From: Anaerostipes sp.
Lineage (GTDB): Bacteria; Bacillota; Clostridia; Lachnospirales; Lachnospiraceae
NCBI GenBank assembly: GCA_028704435.1
Contig: JAQWFL010000003.1
Location: 1 to 64,000, forward strand
Direction of reading: 5' to 3'
DNA: 64,000 nucleotides
Below the pieces are notes generated by a model. That model did not search any database and had not been told where the DNA came from. It was given only the letters and a program-made list of their open reading frames with translations. Shown one piece after another: positions 36,489 to 46,929 of this stretch. A program made the position numbers and the translations under genes. Each line of letters starts with the position of its first letter. Position 1 is the stretch's first letter.

Positions 36489-37421
36489 TTAATTCTTGCT
36501 CTCCAATATTATCGACAAATCTATCCATGAACCGAAAGTATAATCCCAACTGTCTGGATAAAATGGTTCAAATCCTGTTCCATGTGCAAATGTTAGTTCT
36601 CCAAAATAGACTTTTCCATTAACTTCATAAAAATCCACTCTAATTTGCGATAACCCCATAGATAATTTACACGCTAATTCTTTCATTAATTCAAAGTTTA
36701 CAGGTAATTGTGGTGGAGTATCTGCGTTCGGATGTATATTTACAATTGGAAGATATTTTCCTTCCATATCAAAAAAATCGAACCTTGTTTCTGAATTCAG
36801 ACTTTGTCTTTCTGTAGCAATAAACATTGCTTTACATTCGCCATTAAAAGCAAAATACTTATAATCTCTTAATTCTCCAGTAACTATATCTTCCATATAC
36901 TGTTCCGCAATAATACGAGGCTTAACATTTTTGTATGGCCATTCTCTACCATACTTGTAAAAATTATAATTTAAACATTTTTCAATTTTAGTTCTAGCTT
37001 TCTCATATTCTAACTGCGTTTTATCTTTTACAATTACCAAGCCACCGCTATCATGAGTACACTTTAATACAAATTGATTTGGTAATTTTGAAAAATCTAT
37101 ATCATCAAAAGAATCCCAAACACCATAAGTAGGAATCACATATTCCTTACCTATTTTTTCTTTTACCCATTTTTTCACTTCATACTTATCTACCAGCTTC
37201 GTATAATATGACTTCCTATCATTTAATTTCAACCACTGTATTTTTTCATTATATGATTTCGGATCCTTCAAATTCAATTTTTTTCCCGTACTCCCCCTAT
37301 ACATCAACTCCAAATATTGTTTATCAGGTAACCAGTCTAAAAGATTCCGGCTTGCTAATGACAAAAAAATATGCCATGGGTTCTGTTTGATTTTGTTTAA
37401 ATAGGTTTTCATTTTACTCAC
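36489..37421 (-). CDS. TupA-like ATP-grasp protein of the exopolysaccharide locus
   Basis: 310 residues. Hallmarks of the TupA-like ATP-grasp family are visible: DKYEVKKWVKEKIG near residue 85, FVLKCTHDSGGLVIVKDK near 140, EQYMEDIVTGELRDYKYFAF near 190, and a C-terminal GELTFAHGTGFEPFYPDSWD. In teichuronopeptide synthesis TupA joins amino acids to sugars; the family is often misannotated as a glycosyltransferase. It may decorate uronic acids of this polymer, which fits the presence of ugd. It overlaps the GT8 gene by 4 bases. Confidence 0.82.
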   Translation of the reverse strand: MSKMKTYLNKIKQNPWHIFLSLASRNLLDWLPDKQYLELMYRGSTGKKLNLKDPKSYNEKIQWLKLNDRKSYYTKLVDKYEVKKWVKEKIGKEYVIPTYGVWDSFDDIDFSKLPNQFVLKCTHDSGGLVIVKDKTQLEYEKARTKIEKCLNYNFYKYGREWPYKNVKPRIIAEQYMEDIVTGELRDYKYFAFNGECKAMFIATERQSLNSETRFDFFDMEGKYLPIVNIHPNADTPPQLPVNFELMKELACKLSMGLSQIRVDFYEVNGKVYFGELTFAHGTGFEPFYPDSWDYTFGSWIDLSIILESKN

Positions 37422-38422
37422 TCTCCTTGATATGATTCACACCTTTTTTTAACTGATTCATGCCTGTTCTTTTTCATATAAATAAAATATAACTTCGGAA
37501 AGGTATGATAAAAACATCTCAAGATTTTTCCCTTTAACGAAATCTTTTTATTCCATTTTGGTAATTCTCCATCAGGAAATGCAATAGTTGCACTTTTATT
37601 CCAATACTCTGCCCCCTTACTATCAGACACCACTGACTTTTCCCAAGGACGTCCCTCAATATTGTCAAGATGATGAATTAGTACTGGATTTTTAACTGCT
37701 TCCGCATATTCTTGTGCTGTATATAGCATTTCTACTTCTAGATATTTTTTTATATTTTCTCTACCCCAAGTATATGCTGGATACATTGTCATATACTTAG
37801 GTTTCAGTCTATATATATCATTTCTGAACACAATATTGATTAAGTCCTGATCATGATAGGGATACTGTGTTCTACCACTATGTAATAAATCAATTATTTT
37901 TTTTGAATATTTTTTTTCTTTCCATGCTTTCACATCAATTAATAGAACACCTGAATTATAATATGCCTCACTACTTTTAAACCCAATATATTCATTATGT
38001 AATGAAGGTAATACATCTGATATTCCCGCAAGTGTATGTGCTTCTAAATCCATAGCAAACAATTCATTCAAAGAGTTTTCACAAGTAACATCACAGTCAA
38101 TATACAATATTTTATCAACTGTATCAGGTAAAAATTCCACCAGAAACAATCTTAAATAGGCTGAATAGGACTTATACGGTCCTTGCGGATTAAATCCCAT
38201 TTCTTTTAAGTTTGTAACAATCTTGTCACAATTCAAAAAAACGATTTCAGCATGATATTCATTGCAAAGTTTCATCATTTCATCTTTACTTTTTCTTGTA
38301 AGACCATTGTCCAATAGAAAAAAGCAAACTGAGGAATTATTACGCATTACGGATGTCATTGCCACTCTAGCTAAAAATGCGTAATTTTCATCACATGCCA
38401 AGCAAATATTAATATTGTTCAT
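37418..38422 (-). CDS. GT8-family glycosyltransferase
   Basis: 334 residues. The start INICLACDENYAFLARVAMT and the DxD metal site in ILYIDCDVTCENSL (near residue 106) identify GT8, a retaining family that uses UDP-galactose or UDP-glucose. HHLDNIEGRPW near residue 270 is the C-terminal metal-binding histidine motif. It overlaps the wzy gene by 14 bases. The exact sugar cannot be told. Confidence 0.93.
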   Translation of the reverse strand: MNNINICLACDENYAFLARVAMTSVMRNNSSVCFFLLDNGLTRKSKDEMMKLCNEYHAEIVFLNCDKIVTNLKEMGFNPQGPYKSYSAYLRLFLVEFLPDTVDKILYIDCDVTCENSLNELFAMDLEAHTLAGISDVLPSLHNEYIGFKSSEAYYNSGVLLIDVKAWKEKKYSKKIIDLLHSGRTQYPYHDQDLINIVFRNDIYRLKPKYMTMYPAYTWGRENIKKYLEVEMLYTAQEYAEAVKNPVLIHHLDNIEGRPWEKSVVSDSKGAEYWNKSATIAFPDGELPKWNKKISLKGKILRCFYHTFPKLYFIYMKKNRHESVKKRCESYQGE

Positions 38423-39593
38423 TTTTATATCCCCTCAAAGTAATTGTCATAATAATTACACTCATAAAATAATGTTGAACTGTAAATAATCCATTGAAAA
38501 ACATCGGGAATGCAATATATACGCACATTGCTACCAATAATCTTTTATTTTTATTCTGAGCAAAACTCATTATAAAAAAACTGACCCACTCCCGTAGATA
38601 GTAAATTGTTCCAATTAGTCCAACACTTAATAACAAATCAATAATATCATTATGTGCCCAAATATGCATATGATAATGCTCATAGTTCACCTGATATACA
38701 TAATCAAATCCATGTCCAATCAATTGATAAATTGGATTGTTTTGTACGAATTCTTTAATATCAATAAGCCAGAACGCACTTCGACCACCAGTCGAACTAA
38801 CCAAACTATCTGTTGTACCTTGATTACTTGCTATAGAACTCCATATAAACTTTTGGTACATACCTGATCGCAGAAAAATAATTACAACTGCTGTAACAGC
38901 AATTCCTAGCAAGATGGTTTTTTTTAATGTACCATTAATATTTCCCTGAATATAAGCATACAAGATAATAGTTGCTGATACTATATAGGTTCTTGCTCCA
39001 GTTTGAAATACAATAAATAGCAGCATCACGAACATTCCAAGTCTAACATAACTAAATTTTTCTTTAAAAAACAGAAATAACATAAAAGCCATTAGCAAAC
39101 AGGTACTTGAGGCCATCACATGCGTATCTCTTGCCAATCCGATAAAATAGTTACTCTCCCCCCATGCATAGCTATAATTCGCTGATGAAAATACAGACAA
39201 AACCGTTATACCATAAACTATATAAAAAATCACTTTAAATATCTTCTTATATTTTTCAAAGGAATTTTTCAACTTATCTAATGCAGTTTTTTCTTTCAAA
39301 TAGTCCAACAGACATAATGTAGTTCCAAAATATATTAAATCTTTTAGTGCTAAAGATGTCTCCTGAGTTAGCATTACATTTAGAAAAGCCAAAATAACAA
39401 GATACAATAGTAAAAATAATGTATGTTTTGTTGGGTTTCTCAAATCATAGAAAAATACTAGGATTAAAATTGCTGTAATAATTATTCTATTAAGCGAAAA
39501 AGGTATAATCCCCTGAAAAAGAGTGCTTATAGTAAACATCATTATTAGCAGTGCTATATAATCATTTACACTTCGTGGAATTGATACCCGCAT
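38409..39593 (-). CDS. wzy: Wzy-type polysaccharide polymerase
   Basis: About 394 residues from ATG at 39593, overlapping the upstream stop as TAATG and supported by GGAAGGTGG. About ten membrane segments and a long extracytoplasmic loop near residues 255-330 (NNPIYQLIGHGFDYVYQVNY, YHMHIWAHNDIIDLL) match O-antigen polymerase/ligase topology. It is the only candidate polymerase in the locus. Confidence 0.85.
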   Translation of the reverse strand: MRVSIPRSVNDYIALLIMMFTISTLFQGIIPFSLNRIIITAILILVFFYDLRNPTKHTLFLLLYLVILAFLNVMLTQETSLALKDLIYFGTTLCLLDYLKEKTALDKLKNSFEKYKKIFKVIFYIVYGITVLSVFSSANYSYAWGESNYFIGLARDTHVMASSTCLLMAFMLFLFFKEKFSYVRLGMFVMLLFIVFQTGARTYIVSATIILYAYIQGNINGTLKKTILLGIAVTAVVIIFLRSGMYQKFIWSSIASNQGTTDSLVSSTGGRSAFWLIDIKEFVQNNPIYQLIGHGFDYVYQVNYEHYHMHIWAHNDIIDLLLSVGLIGTIYYLREWVSFFIMSFAQNKNKRLLVAMCVYIAFPMFFNGLFTVQHYFMSVIIMTITLRGYKNEQY

Positions 39594-40723
39594 TAGCTTT
39601 CCACCTTCCCACATCCTTGATTCAATAACTCACACTTCTCCAATATATTAACAATTCTCTCACATGCATGTCCATCACCATAAGGATTCGCAGCATGTGC
39701 CATTTTATTATACTCTTCTTTATCGTCAAGTAATCTTGTAAACCATTCGTAGATAGTGTCTTCATTCGTCCCAACTAATTTTAACGTTCCTGCCTCCACT
39801 CCCTCTGGACGTTCTGTCGTATCACGCATAACAAGGACAGGCTTTCCATAAGAAGGACATTCCTCCTGAATTCCGCCTGAATCAGTTAGACATAAAAAAC
39901 ATCTTGCTTCAAAGTTATGACAATCGAATACCTCAATAGGTTCAATAATATGAATCTGTTTGCAATCACTTAATTCTTCTTCTGCGGCTTTACGAACAAT
40001 AGGATTCATATGAATAGGATAGATTGCTTTTACATCTGGATGCTCATCCAACACCCTACGAATCGCACGAAACATATTGTGCATTGGTTGTCCAAGATTT
40101 TCTCGTCTGTGAGCTGTAATAAAAATCATTCTATCATCCCCCACCCAATCAAGTTCTGGATGCTGATAATTATCCACGACTGTATGCTGCATCGCATCAA
40201 TGACAGTATTTCCAGTCACATAAATAGAATCGGGGTTCTTTCCTTCGTTAAGAAGATGCTGTTTCGAAAGCTTAGTGGGCGCAAAGTTAAATTTGCTTAT
40301 AATCCCAACTGCCTGACGATTAAACTCTTCCGGGTAAGGCGAATATATATTATATGTACGAAGACCTGCTTCTACATGACCTACTGGGATTTGTAAATAG
40401 AAGCATGCTAATGCTGTTACAAACGTAGTTGACGTATCACCATGAACCAAACAAACATCTGGCTTTTCTTTTTCTAATACTTCTTTGATGCTATTCAGGA
40501 TATTTGTAGTAATATCAAAAAGTGTCTGACCGTTTTTCATGATAGAAAGATCATAGTCTGGAACAACCTGAAATGTTTTCAAAACTTGATCTAACATTTG
40601 TCTATGCTGTCCAGTTACACACACAATTGTCTTAAACACTTCACTTTTCTTAAATTCATTTACGAGCGGACACATTTTAATAGCTTCAGGTCTTGTACCA
40701 AAGACCAACATTACTTTTTTCAT
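39593..40723 (-). CDS. wecB: UDP-N-acetylglucosamine 2-epimerase (non-hydrolysing)
   Basis: 376 residues from ATG at 40723 (MKKVMLVFGTRPEAIKMCPL), preferred because of GAGAGG. Signatures include VHGDTSTTFVTALACFY, GHVEAGLRT and TDSGGIQEECPSYGKPVLVM. It interconverts UDP-GlcNAc and UDP-ManNAc. Together with the WecG-type transferase at 43.5 kb this predicts N-acetylmannosamine in the polymer. Confidence 0.95.
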   Translation of the reverse strand: MKKVMLVFGTRPEAIKMCPLVNEFKKSEVFKTIVCVTGQHRQMLDQVLKTFQVVPDYDLSIMKNGQTLFDITTNILNSIKEVLEKEKPDVCLVHGDTSTTFVTALACFYLQIPVGHVEAGLRTYNIYSPYPEEFNRQAVGIISKFNFAPTKLSKQHLLNEGKNPDSIYVTGNTVIDAMQHTVVDNYQHPELDWVGDDRMIFITAHRRENLGQPMHNMFRAIRRVLDEHPDVKAIYPIHMNPIVRKAAEEELSDCKQIHIIEPIEVFDCHNFEARCFLCLTDSGGIQEECPSYGKPVLVMRDTTERPEGVEAGTLKLVGTNEDTIYEWFTRLLDDKEEYNKMAHAANPYGDGHACERIVNILEKCELLNQGCGKVES

Positions 40724-40794
40724 ATCATCATTCCTCTCTAATTTCCATATAAACAATTTTATCACTTTAATTTTCATGCAAGTACAAATTATAA

Positions 40795-41862
40795 TTATTT
40801 GTTCAAAATGTTATTAAATAACCTAATCCATTGTAGCTCTATTTTAGTTGGGGAATACAAAGAAATCAAGTCTTTACCTTTTTCAGCTAATATAGCCGCC
40901 TCTTCTTTATGGAAAATGATATATTTGATTGCTTCGGCCATTTTAGAAGAGTCATTTATTGGAACAATTATCCCTCCTCTATTCCCATTATCCATTAGAA
41001 ATCTTGCTCCACCTGGAGAACAATCTGTAGAAACGATAGGTAAACCTAATGCCATTGCTTCAATCAATACATTCGGCAACCCCTCAAACCAAGACGACAA
41101 CACAAATAAACTACTAGAACCAATATATTCAGGTATTTTTTTTACTTTCCCAAATAACGTGACCCTATCATTCAATTTCATTATATCAATTTTTTTCCTC
41201 AATTCATCCCTATATGGTCCATCTCCATAAATAACTACTTTATAATCTGGAATGTCATCCTTTATGATGTTAAATGCGTCTATTAATGTATCAAACCCTT
41301 TATCAATCGAAAGCCGCCCTGCCGCAGATATCACCTTTTCTTTCTTTAATGCTGATACATCAACGTCAAAACATGGATTACAAATCACTGCTGTTTTTTT
41401 ATAATCTAATCCATAGTAATCTCTTGCACCCTCACTTTGAAAAACTGAAAAAATGTATTTTTTATAAATTAATTTATTAAGCATCTGTCGAAATTTCGAA
41501 TAAGTGTAAGGATCGCCCCGTTCACATCCAATCGCTGGAACCCCAGCGCAGACCACCCCAATCGATGGGAACGTATATGAACCAAAAACAATTACAATAT
41601 CTGGTTTTGCATTTTTAATAATATTTTTAACCGACATAATTTCATCTATTTTTCTCAAATATTTATTTTTATGATTATACCTTACATAAGTGCATTCTAT
41701 TTTTTTATCCAACTCTACATTTAGTTCATCCTCTGATAAACTTATAACAGAAACTTTGTATCCTGCTCGTATACAAGCATTCATCACAAATGCAGCAATT
41801 TTCTGCGCTCCTCCTACTCCTAATGAAGCAACTAGAAACAGTAATCTTCTTTCTTTTCCCAT
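40795..41862 (-). CDS. GT4-family glycosyltransferase
   Basis: 355 residues. An N-terminal Rossmann start (LFLVASLGVGGAQKIAAFVM) and the GT4 donor site (SSWFEGLPNVLIEAMALGLP, then IVSTDCSPGGARFLMDNGN) are clear. SAAGRLSIDKGFDTLIDAF near residue 190 is typical. It is soluble with membrane association likely. Donor and acceptor are unknown. Confidence 0.92.
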   Translation of the reverse strand: MGKERRLLFLVASLGVGGAQKIAAFVMNACIRAGYKVSVISLSEDELNVELDKKIECTYVRYNHKNKYLRKIDEIMSVKNIIKNAKPDIVIVFGSYTFPSIGVVCAGVPAIGCERGDPYTYSKFRQMLNKLIYKKYIFSVFQSEGARDYYGLDYKKTAVICNPCFDVDVSALKKEKVISAAGRLSIDKGFDTLIDAFNIIKDDIPDYKVVIYGDGPYRDELRKKIDIMKLNDRVTLFGKVKKIPEYIGSSSLFVLSSWFEGLPNVLIEAMALGLPIVSTDCSPGGARFLMDNGNRGGIIVPINDSSKMAEAIKYIIFHKEEAAILAEKGKDLISLYSPTKIELQWIRLFNNILNK

Positions 41863-41882
41863 TTATCTATTTCCTTAATCTT

Positions 41883-42962
41883 TTAATTTGATCCAACACT
41901 AAATAACACGTCAAATGTTTTTTTTAACATAATTTCTTCTGTGTATTTTATTTCAAACTCTCTGTATGCTTCATCAATAACATTTTTTTGCCTATCTGGA
42001 GTATAATATATGTCTTTCAATATAGTTGCCAATTCTGTGGAATTTTTACTTTCAAATAAATACCCATTCACTCCATTTTTTATAATCCAGGGTAAACCAC
42101 CTGCATTGCTACAAACAATCAACGTATGAGCGTTCATCGCCTCTGGTATTGTCAATGGAAACGCTTCGAATAATGAAGGCAGTACAAGAACATCATATTC
42201 CGGTAATAATTCTCGGATTTTATTTGTGAATCCTTTAAAAGAAATTTTACTCTCAATTTTCAAATTTTTCACTTGATTTATAAGTTCCTTTTTTACGCTT
42301 CCCTCTCCATATATATCACATTTAAAATTCATTTTTTTCATTTCGTCTAGTGCTCGAATTAAATATTCACAACCTTTTACCTTTTCCAGACGACCAGCAT
42401 AGCAAATATTCAATGTGTCTGACTCAGATTTTCTTATATTTCGTTGTGTATAATTAATCTTTTTCACACCATTGTGTATGGTAACGATTTTTGATTCACA
42501 TATTCCTCTTTGAACAAGCAATTCACGCAAAGCATCTGACACCACAATAATTTTATCACTTCTTTTCAAATAATAGTTTTCCATCATTATAAATATTTTT
42601 TTTATTATTGTAGTCTTATCAGCACGATCAAATTCCGCATTGCTATGTACTGTAGTCACCTTAGGAATACGCAAGTGAACTAGACTTATAAAAACACCTG
42701 AATTAATTCCATTGATATTAACAAGTTCAACTTTCTTTTGTGTTAATATTCTTTTAGTTCTTCTTATATCTGAAATTGTAAAGTCAACTTCTTCTACTTG
42801 TACATCTAAACTATTTTCCTTAAATACTTTAGAGAATTCACTGTTTTTCCTTGTAATTATAATTGCCTCATTCCCCTTACTAATCCAATTTTTAATAATG
42901 GTAAGCAAATAATTTTCAGCGCCTCCAAAGTGCTTGCCCAAATTGACAAATGTACATTTCAT
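41883..42962 (-). CDS. GT4-family glycosyltransferase
   Basis: 359 residues. N-terminus CTFVNLGKHFGGAENYLLTI and the C-terminal donor site (PSLFEAFPLTIPEAMNAHTL, then IVCSNAGGLPWIIKNGVNGY) place it in GT4. It follows the hexapeptide acetyltransferase by 28 bases and precedes the other GT4. Very AT-rich. Specificity cannot be read. Confidence 0.92.
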   Translation of the reverse strand: MKCTFVNLGKHFGGAENYLLTIIKNWISKGNEAIIITRKNSEFSKVFKENSLDVQVEEVDFTISDIRRTKRILTQKKVELVNINGINSGVFISLVHLRIPKVTTVHSNAEFDRADKTTIIKKIFIMMENYYLKRSDKIIVVSDALRELLVQRGICESKIVTIHNGVKKINYTQRNIRKSESDTLNICYAGRLEKVKGCEYLIRALDEMKKMNFKCDIYGEGSVKKELINQVKNLKIESKISFKGFTNKIRELLPEYDVLVLPSLFEAFPLTIPEAMNAHTLIVCSNAGGLPWIIKNGVNGYLFESKNSTELATILKDIYYTPDRQKNVIDEAYREFEIKYTEEIMLKKTFDVLFSVGSN

Positions 42963-42990
42963 ATAATTTTATTTCCTTCTCTTGATAAGT

Positions 42991-43512
42991 CTATTGCCGT
43001 CTTTTAATGATTTTTCCAGGTATTCCTCCCACAATTGAAAAATCTGGTACATTCTTTGTAACTACAGCTCTTGCTGCAATGATTGAACCTTTCCCAACTT
43101 CAACACCCGGAAGAATACATGCTCCATATCCAATCCATACGTCATCTCTAATTATCACACATTTTTCTTCATCACCTTGCTGATTCATCGGTATGTCTGT
43201 GCGATCAAACTTATGATTAGTAGCAATAATTGCAACATTCGGTGCCATCATTACGTTATTTCCGATTATGATTTTGCCCTGTAAATAGCAATTATCTCCA
43301 ACGCCCGAATTATCTCCTATCGAAATTCTAGAAGACAATTTTGCTCTTCTTCCTATATCTATATTTTTTCCACATTCATCAAATAACAATTTAGCAGAGA
43401 AGATTCTGATTAATTTTGATAATCGCCACTCAACACCTAACCCATAGTGTGGAAGTACCCCCCCCACAAATGTATAAACAATATATCCAATAACTTTTTT
43501 TAGTTTTCTCAT
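42991..43512 (-). CDS. Hexapeptide-repeat O-acetyltransferase
   Basis: 173 residues with left-handed beta-helix repeats (for example IGDNSGVGDNCYLQGKIIIG, then IRDDVWIGYGACILPGVEVG) and the catalytic-type region IIATNHKFDRTDIP. It resembles the CapG/WcaF/maltose-acetyltransferase group. It probably acetylates a sugar of the repeat unit using acetyl-CoA. Starts within the stop of the WecG-type gene (ATGA). Confidence 0.9.
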   Translation of the reverse strand: MRKLKKVIGYIVYTFVGGVLPHYGLGVEWRLSKLIRIFSAKLLFDECGKNIDIGRRAKLSSRISIGDNSGVGDNCYLQGKIIIGNNVMMAPNVAIIATNHKFDRTDIPMNQQGDEEKCVIIRDDVWIGYGACILPGVEVGKGSIIAARAVVTKNVPDFSIVGGIPGKIIKRRQ

Positions 43513-44291
43513 TTCATAGCACCTTTTTCCTTAATAACAGCGTTAATAAAAATCATGTTTCCTACAAAATATCTCTTAAATAATCGCTTAGGCTCCTGTG
43601 CTACTCGAAACAGCCATTCCAGATTAGCCTTTTGCATCCATTGAGGAGCCCTCGGTATATTACCAGATATGACATCGAAGCTACCTCCAACTCCCATAAA
43701 GACAGATTTGTGCCCTTCTCCTTGAAGATATTCAATTAGGTATTCTTTTATCGGAGATGTAATTCCAACAAATACAAAATCAGGGTTTTTTTCTTTTAAT
43801 TCTTGAGACACATTAGACCAATCATTCTCTTTAAAATATCCATTGTGAATTCCTACGATTTTCAGCTTAGGATGTCTATGTTTTAAAACTTCAGCAGTCT
43901 TCTCAACAACAGACTGTTTAGCTCCCAACAAATAAATGGAATAACCTTTTTTTTCACTCAATGCAACCAAACTCTGCATAAGATCCACGCCCGCTACTCG
44001 CTCTGGAAGAGGTTTTTTTAAAAATTTACTGGCAAGTATAACTGAAGCACCATCCGCATTGATAATTCCACAGCTATTTACAATTTGTTTCATTCTCCCA
44101 TTTTCATTAACTTCATTAATCTTGTCTGCGTTTACTCCCATGAGATGGAGAGGTGTTTTGGTTTTTACATACTTTTCAACCAAATTAATTGTCTCGTCAA
44201 CATCCAATACATCTATCGTTGTATTTAAAATAGTAATTCTCGGATTATCTCCCAAAATTTCTTCCTGCACTGCTAATTTATATTCCACCAT
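43509..44291 (-). CDS. WecG/TagA/CpsF-family glycosyltransferase
   Basis: About 260 residues from ATG at 44291 with TAGGAG upstream; a GTG three codons earlier overlaps it. The family core is visible: INADGASVILASKFL, ERVAGVDLMQSLV, SIYLLGAKQSVVEKTAEVL and VFMGVGGSFDVISGNIPRAP. These are GT26 enzymes that transfer N-acetylmannosamine to lipid-linked GlcNAc. With the UDP-GlcNAc 2-epimerase it predicts ManNAc as an early residue. Confidence 0.94.
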   Translation of the reverse strand: MVEYKLAVQEEILGDNPRITILNTTIDVLDVDETINLVEKYVKTKTPLHLMGVNADKINEVNENGRMKQIVNSCGIINADGASVILASKFLKKPLPERVAGVDLMQSLVALSEKKGYSIYLLGAKQSVVEKTAEVLKHRHPKLKIVGIHNGYFKENDWSNVSQELKEKNPDFVFVGITSPIKEYLIEYLQGEGHKSVFMGVGGSFDVISGNIPRAPQWMQKANLEWLFRVAQEPKRLFKRYFVGNMIFINAVIKEKGAMK

Positions 44292-44353
44292 TTGTATCAC
44301 TCCTACTCAAACGATTACATAACCGTATTATTTAATTAAAACTTTTTCATTAT

Positions 44354-45604
44354 CTAATCTCTCTCAAAAATATCCCTCGTATATACTTTGCTTTTTACAT
44401 CATCTAGACATTTATCATAGCGATTCGCGATGATAGCTTGACTCATTTCTTTGAACTTATTCAAATCATTAACTATAACTGATCCAAAAAACTTTTCTCC
44501 ATCCTTCAGTGCCGGCTCGTATATAATAATCGTGGTTCCTTTAGCCTTAATTCTCTTCATTACACCTTGAATAGAGCTTTGACGAAAATTATCACTGTTA
44601 CTTTTCATAGTTAGTCTATATACACCTACCACAATATCTTTTTCTCTACTAGAATCCCATGAATCGTTTTCGCTATAAGCTCCTGCAAGTTCCAAAACTC
44701 TATCTGCAATGAAATCTTTTCTTGTCCTATTGCTTTCAACAATAGCAGACATCATATTCTGTGGCACATCTGCATAGTTAGCTAATAGTTGTTTTGTATC
44801 TTTAGGGAGACAATATCCGCCATATCCAAATGAAGGGTTGTTATAGTGGGTTCCAATACGAGGATCAAGACAAACTCCATTAATTATTTGCTGTGTGTCT
44901 AATCCTTTACTTTCACAATAAGTATCTAATTCATTAAAATACGATACTCTCAGTGCAAGATATGTATTGGCAAAAAGTTTCACGGCTTCCGCTTCTGTAA
45001 ATCCCATAAACAAAGTCTCAATATCTTCCTTAATTGCTCCTTCCTGTAATAATTGCGCAAATATATGGGCAGCTTTTACAAGTCTTGCATTTTCAATATC
45101 TGTTCCAACAATGATTCGAGAAGGATATAAATTGTCATAAAGAGCCTTGGATTCTCTTAAGAACTCTGGACTAAATATGATATTATCACAATGATATTTT
45201 TCTCTTATATCAGACGTATAACCAACAGGAATTGTAGACTTAATTATCATAATAGCTTCTGGATTATATTCGATTACTAATTTGATGACATTTTCTACAG
45301 CAGATGTATCAAAAAAATTTTTCTTACTGTCATAATTAGTCGGGGCCGCAATTATAACAAAATCAGCATCACTATATGCTTCTTTAGCATCAAGTGTTGC
45401 AATCAAATCAAGTTCTTTTTCGTAGAGATACTTTTCAATATATTCATCTCGAATTGGAGATTTTTTATTATTAATCATCTCTACCTTTTCAGGTATAATA
45501 TCAACTGCGGTCACTTTATGATGTTGTGACAATAGTGTAGCAATTGATAAGCCAACATAACCGGTGCCTGCTACTGCAATTTTCAAATCATCGAATTCTC
45601 TCAT
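44354..45604 (-). CDS. ugd: UDP-glucose 6-dehydrogenase
   Basis: 416 residues. NAD-binding [13 protein letters not shown] near residue 10, the catalytic Cys265 in [10 protein letters not shown] and the SPEFLRE motif identify the family. It oxidises UDP-glucose to UDP-glucuronate in two NAD-linked steps. The next gene upstream is a probable UDP-glucuronate 4-epimerase, so the pair should supply UDP-galacturonate. Confidence 0.95.
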   Translation of the reverse strand: MREFDDLKIAVAGTGYVGLSIATLLSQHHKVTAVDIIPEKVEMINNKKSPIRDEYIEKYLYEKELDLIATLDAKEAYSDADFVIIAAPTNYDSKKNFFDTSAVENVIKLVIEYNPEAIMIIKSTIPVGYTSDIREKYHCDNIIFSPEFLRESKALYDNLYPSRIIVGTDIENARLVKAAHIFAQLLQEGAIKEDIETLFMGFTEAEAVKLFANTYLALRVSYFNELDTYCESKGLDTQQIINGVCLDPRIGTHYNNPSFGYGGYCLPKDTKQLLANYADVPQNMMSAIVESNRTRKDFIADRVLELAGAYSENDSWDSSREKDIVVGVYRLTMKSNSDNFRQSSIQGVMKRIKAKGTTIIIYEPALKDGEKFFGSVIVNDLNKFKEMSQAIIANRYDKCLDDVKSKVYTRDIFERD

Positions 45605-45616
45605 TTTTATACTCCC

Positions 45617-46687
45617 TTATTCAACCATATAGAAATCTTTATACCATTCTGCAAATTTTCTCAAACCATCTCTTAATGGCGTTGCCGGTTTGAAGCCATA
45701 ATCTCTTTCCAATGGCTTTGTATCTGCATATGTAACTGGTACATCACCTGGTTGCATAGCTACTAATTCCTTGTGTGCTTCGAAATCATAATCTTGTGGT
45801 AAAACCCCTGATCTTATTAATTCCTCCTGGAGTATTTCCACGAATTCGAGTAAATTTTCTGGATTGCTATTTCCTATATTGTATATTGCATACGGCGGAA
45901 CAGGTAATCCATCCTCACCAATTTTCTTCTCTGGTGCTCCCTGCATAACACGGACAACGCCTTCGACAATATCATCTATATATGTGAAATCTCTTTTGCA
46001 ATGACCAAAATTAAAAATTTGTATTATTTTTCCTTCTCTTAGCTTATCTGTAAACCCAAAATAAGCCATATCAGGTCTTCCTGCTGGTCCATATACTGTA
46101 AAGAAACGAAGCCCTGTTGATGGTATGTTATATAATTTTGAGTAAGCATGTGCCATCATTTCATCACTCTTCTTCGTTGCTGCATAAAGTGATACAGGAT
46201 TATCCACTTTATCATCAGTACTGTACGGAACTTTTTTATTTGAACCATAGACACTAGATGAGGATGCGTAAATCAAATGTTCAACACCACAATTTCCATT
46301 ATCATAAGAATGACGGCATCCTTCTAATATATTGTAAAATCCAATCAAATTTGATTCTATATATGCATCTGGATTTGTGATAGAATATCGAACACCTGCT
46401 TGAGCAGCTAAATTAACTACAATTTCAGGATGATACTCTGCGAAAATTTTCTCAATTATTTTCTTATCTGCAATAGAACCTTTAATAAAAACAAAATTTG
46501 AATTAGAGGATAACTCTTCAAGCCTAGATTCCTTGATACGAACATCATAGTAATCATTCATATTATCAATACCAATTACTTTGATTGAAGATTCATCTTT
46601 CAGAATTCGTTTTGCCAAATTCGAACCAATGAATCCTGCCACTCCTGTAATTAAAATTGTCTTGTTCTTTATATCTATTGAAGTCAT
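45617..46687 (-). CDS. UDP-glucuronate 4-epimerase-type NAD-dependent epimerase
   Basis: 356 residues of the extended short-chain dehydrogenase family. It has GVAGFIGSNLAKRIL (NAD site), a YASSSSVYG catalytic Ser region and the YAATKK active-site Tyr/Lys. The sequence FFTVYGPAGRPDMAYFGF is typical of the LpsL/CapI group that acts on UDP-glucuronate. It is 12 bases upstream of ugd, which supports the assignment. Confidence 0.9.
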   Translation of the reverse strand: MTSIDIKNKTILITGVAGFIGSNLAKRILKDESSIKVIGIDNMNDYYDVRIKESRLEELSSNSNFVFIKGSIADKKIIEKIFAEYHPEIVVNLAAQAGVRYSITNPDAYIESNLIGFYNILEGCRHSYDNGNCGVEHLIYASSSSVYGSNKKVPYSTDDKVDNPVSLYAATKKSDEMMAHAYSKLYNIPSTGLRFFTVYGPAGRPDMAYFGFTDKLREGKIIQIFNFGHCKRDFTYIDDIVEGVVRVMQGAPEKKIGEDGLPVPPYAIYNIGNSNPENLLEFVEILQEELIRSGVLPQDYDFEAHKELVAMQPGDVPVTYADTKPLERDYGFKPATPLRDGLRKFAEWYKDFYMVE

Positions 46688-46929
46688 TTTTAATTTCCTT
46701 CCTTATTCTGCTCTTATCTTAATACTTCTGTTTTGTAACTTTTTATCACTAAACACGACAAACAGTGGAAGATTTATCATCTATCCGCTGCAGTACCTCA
46801 TCCCGCCTTAGTGCGCCCAAACGCATGATTTTCCATGCCTTTCGCTCTCTTTTCCGGGTAAGAAAATATGTACTTCCAAGTATAGCCCTTCAACCTTCTG
46901 TCTCTTGTCCCTATTATGCTCTATCAATT

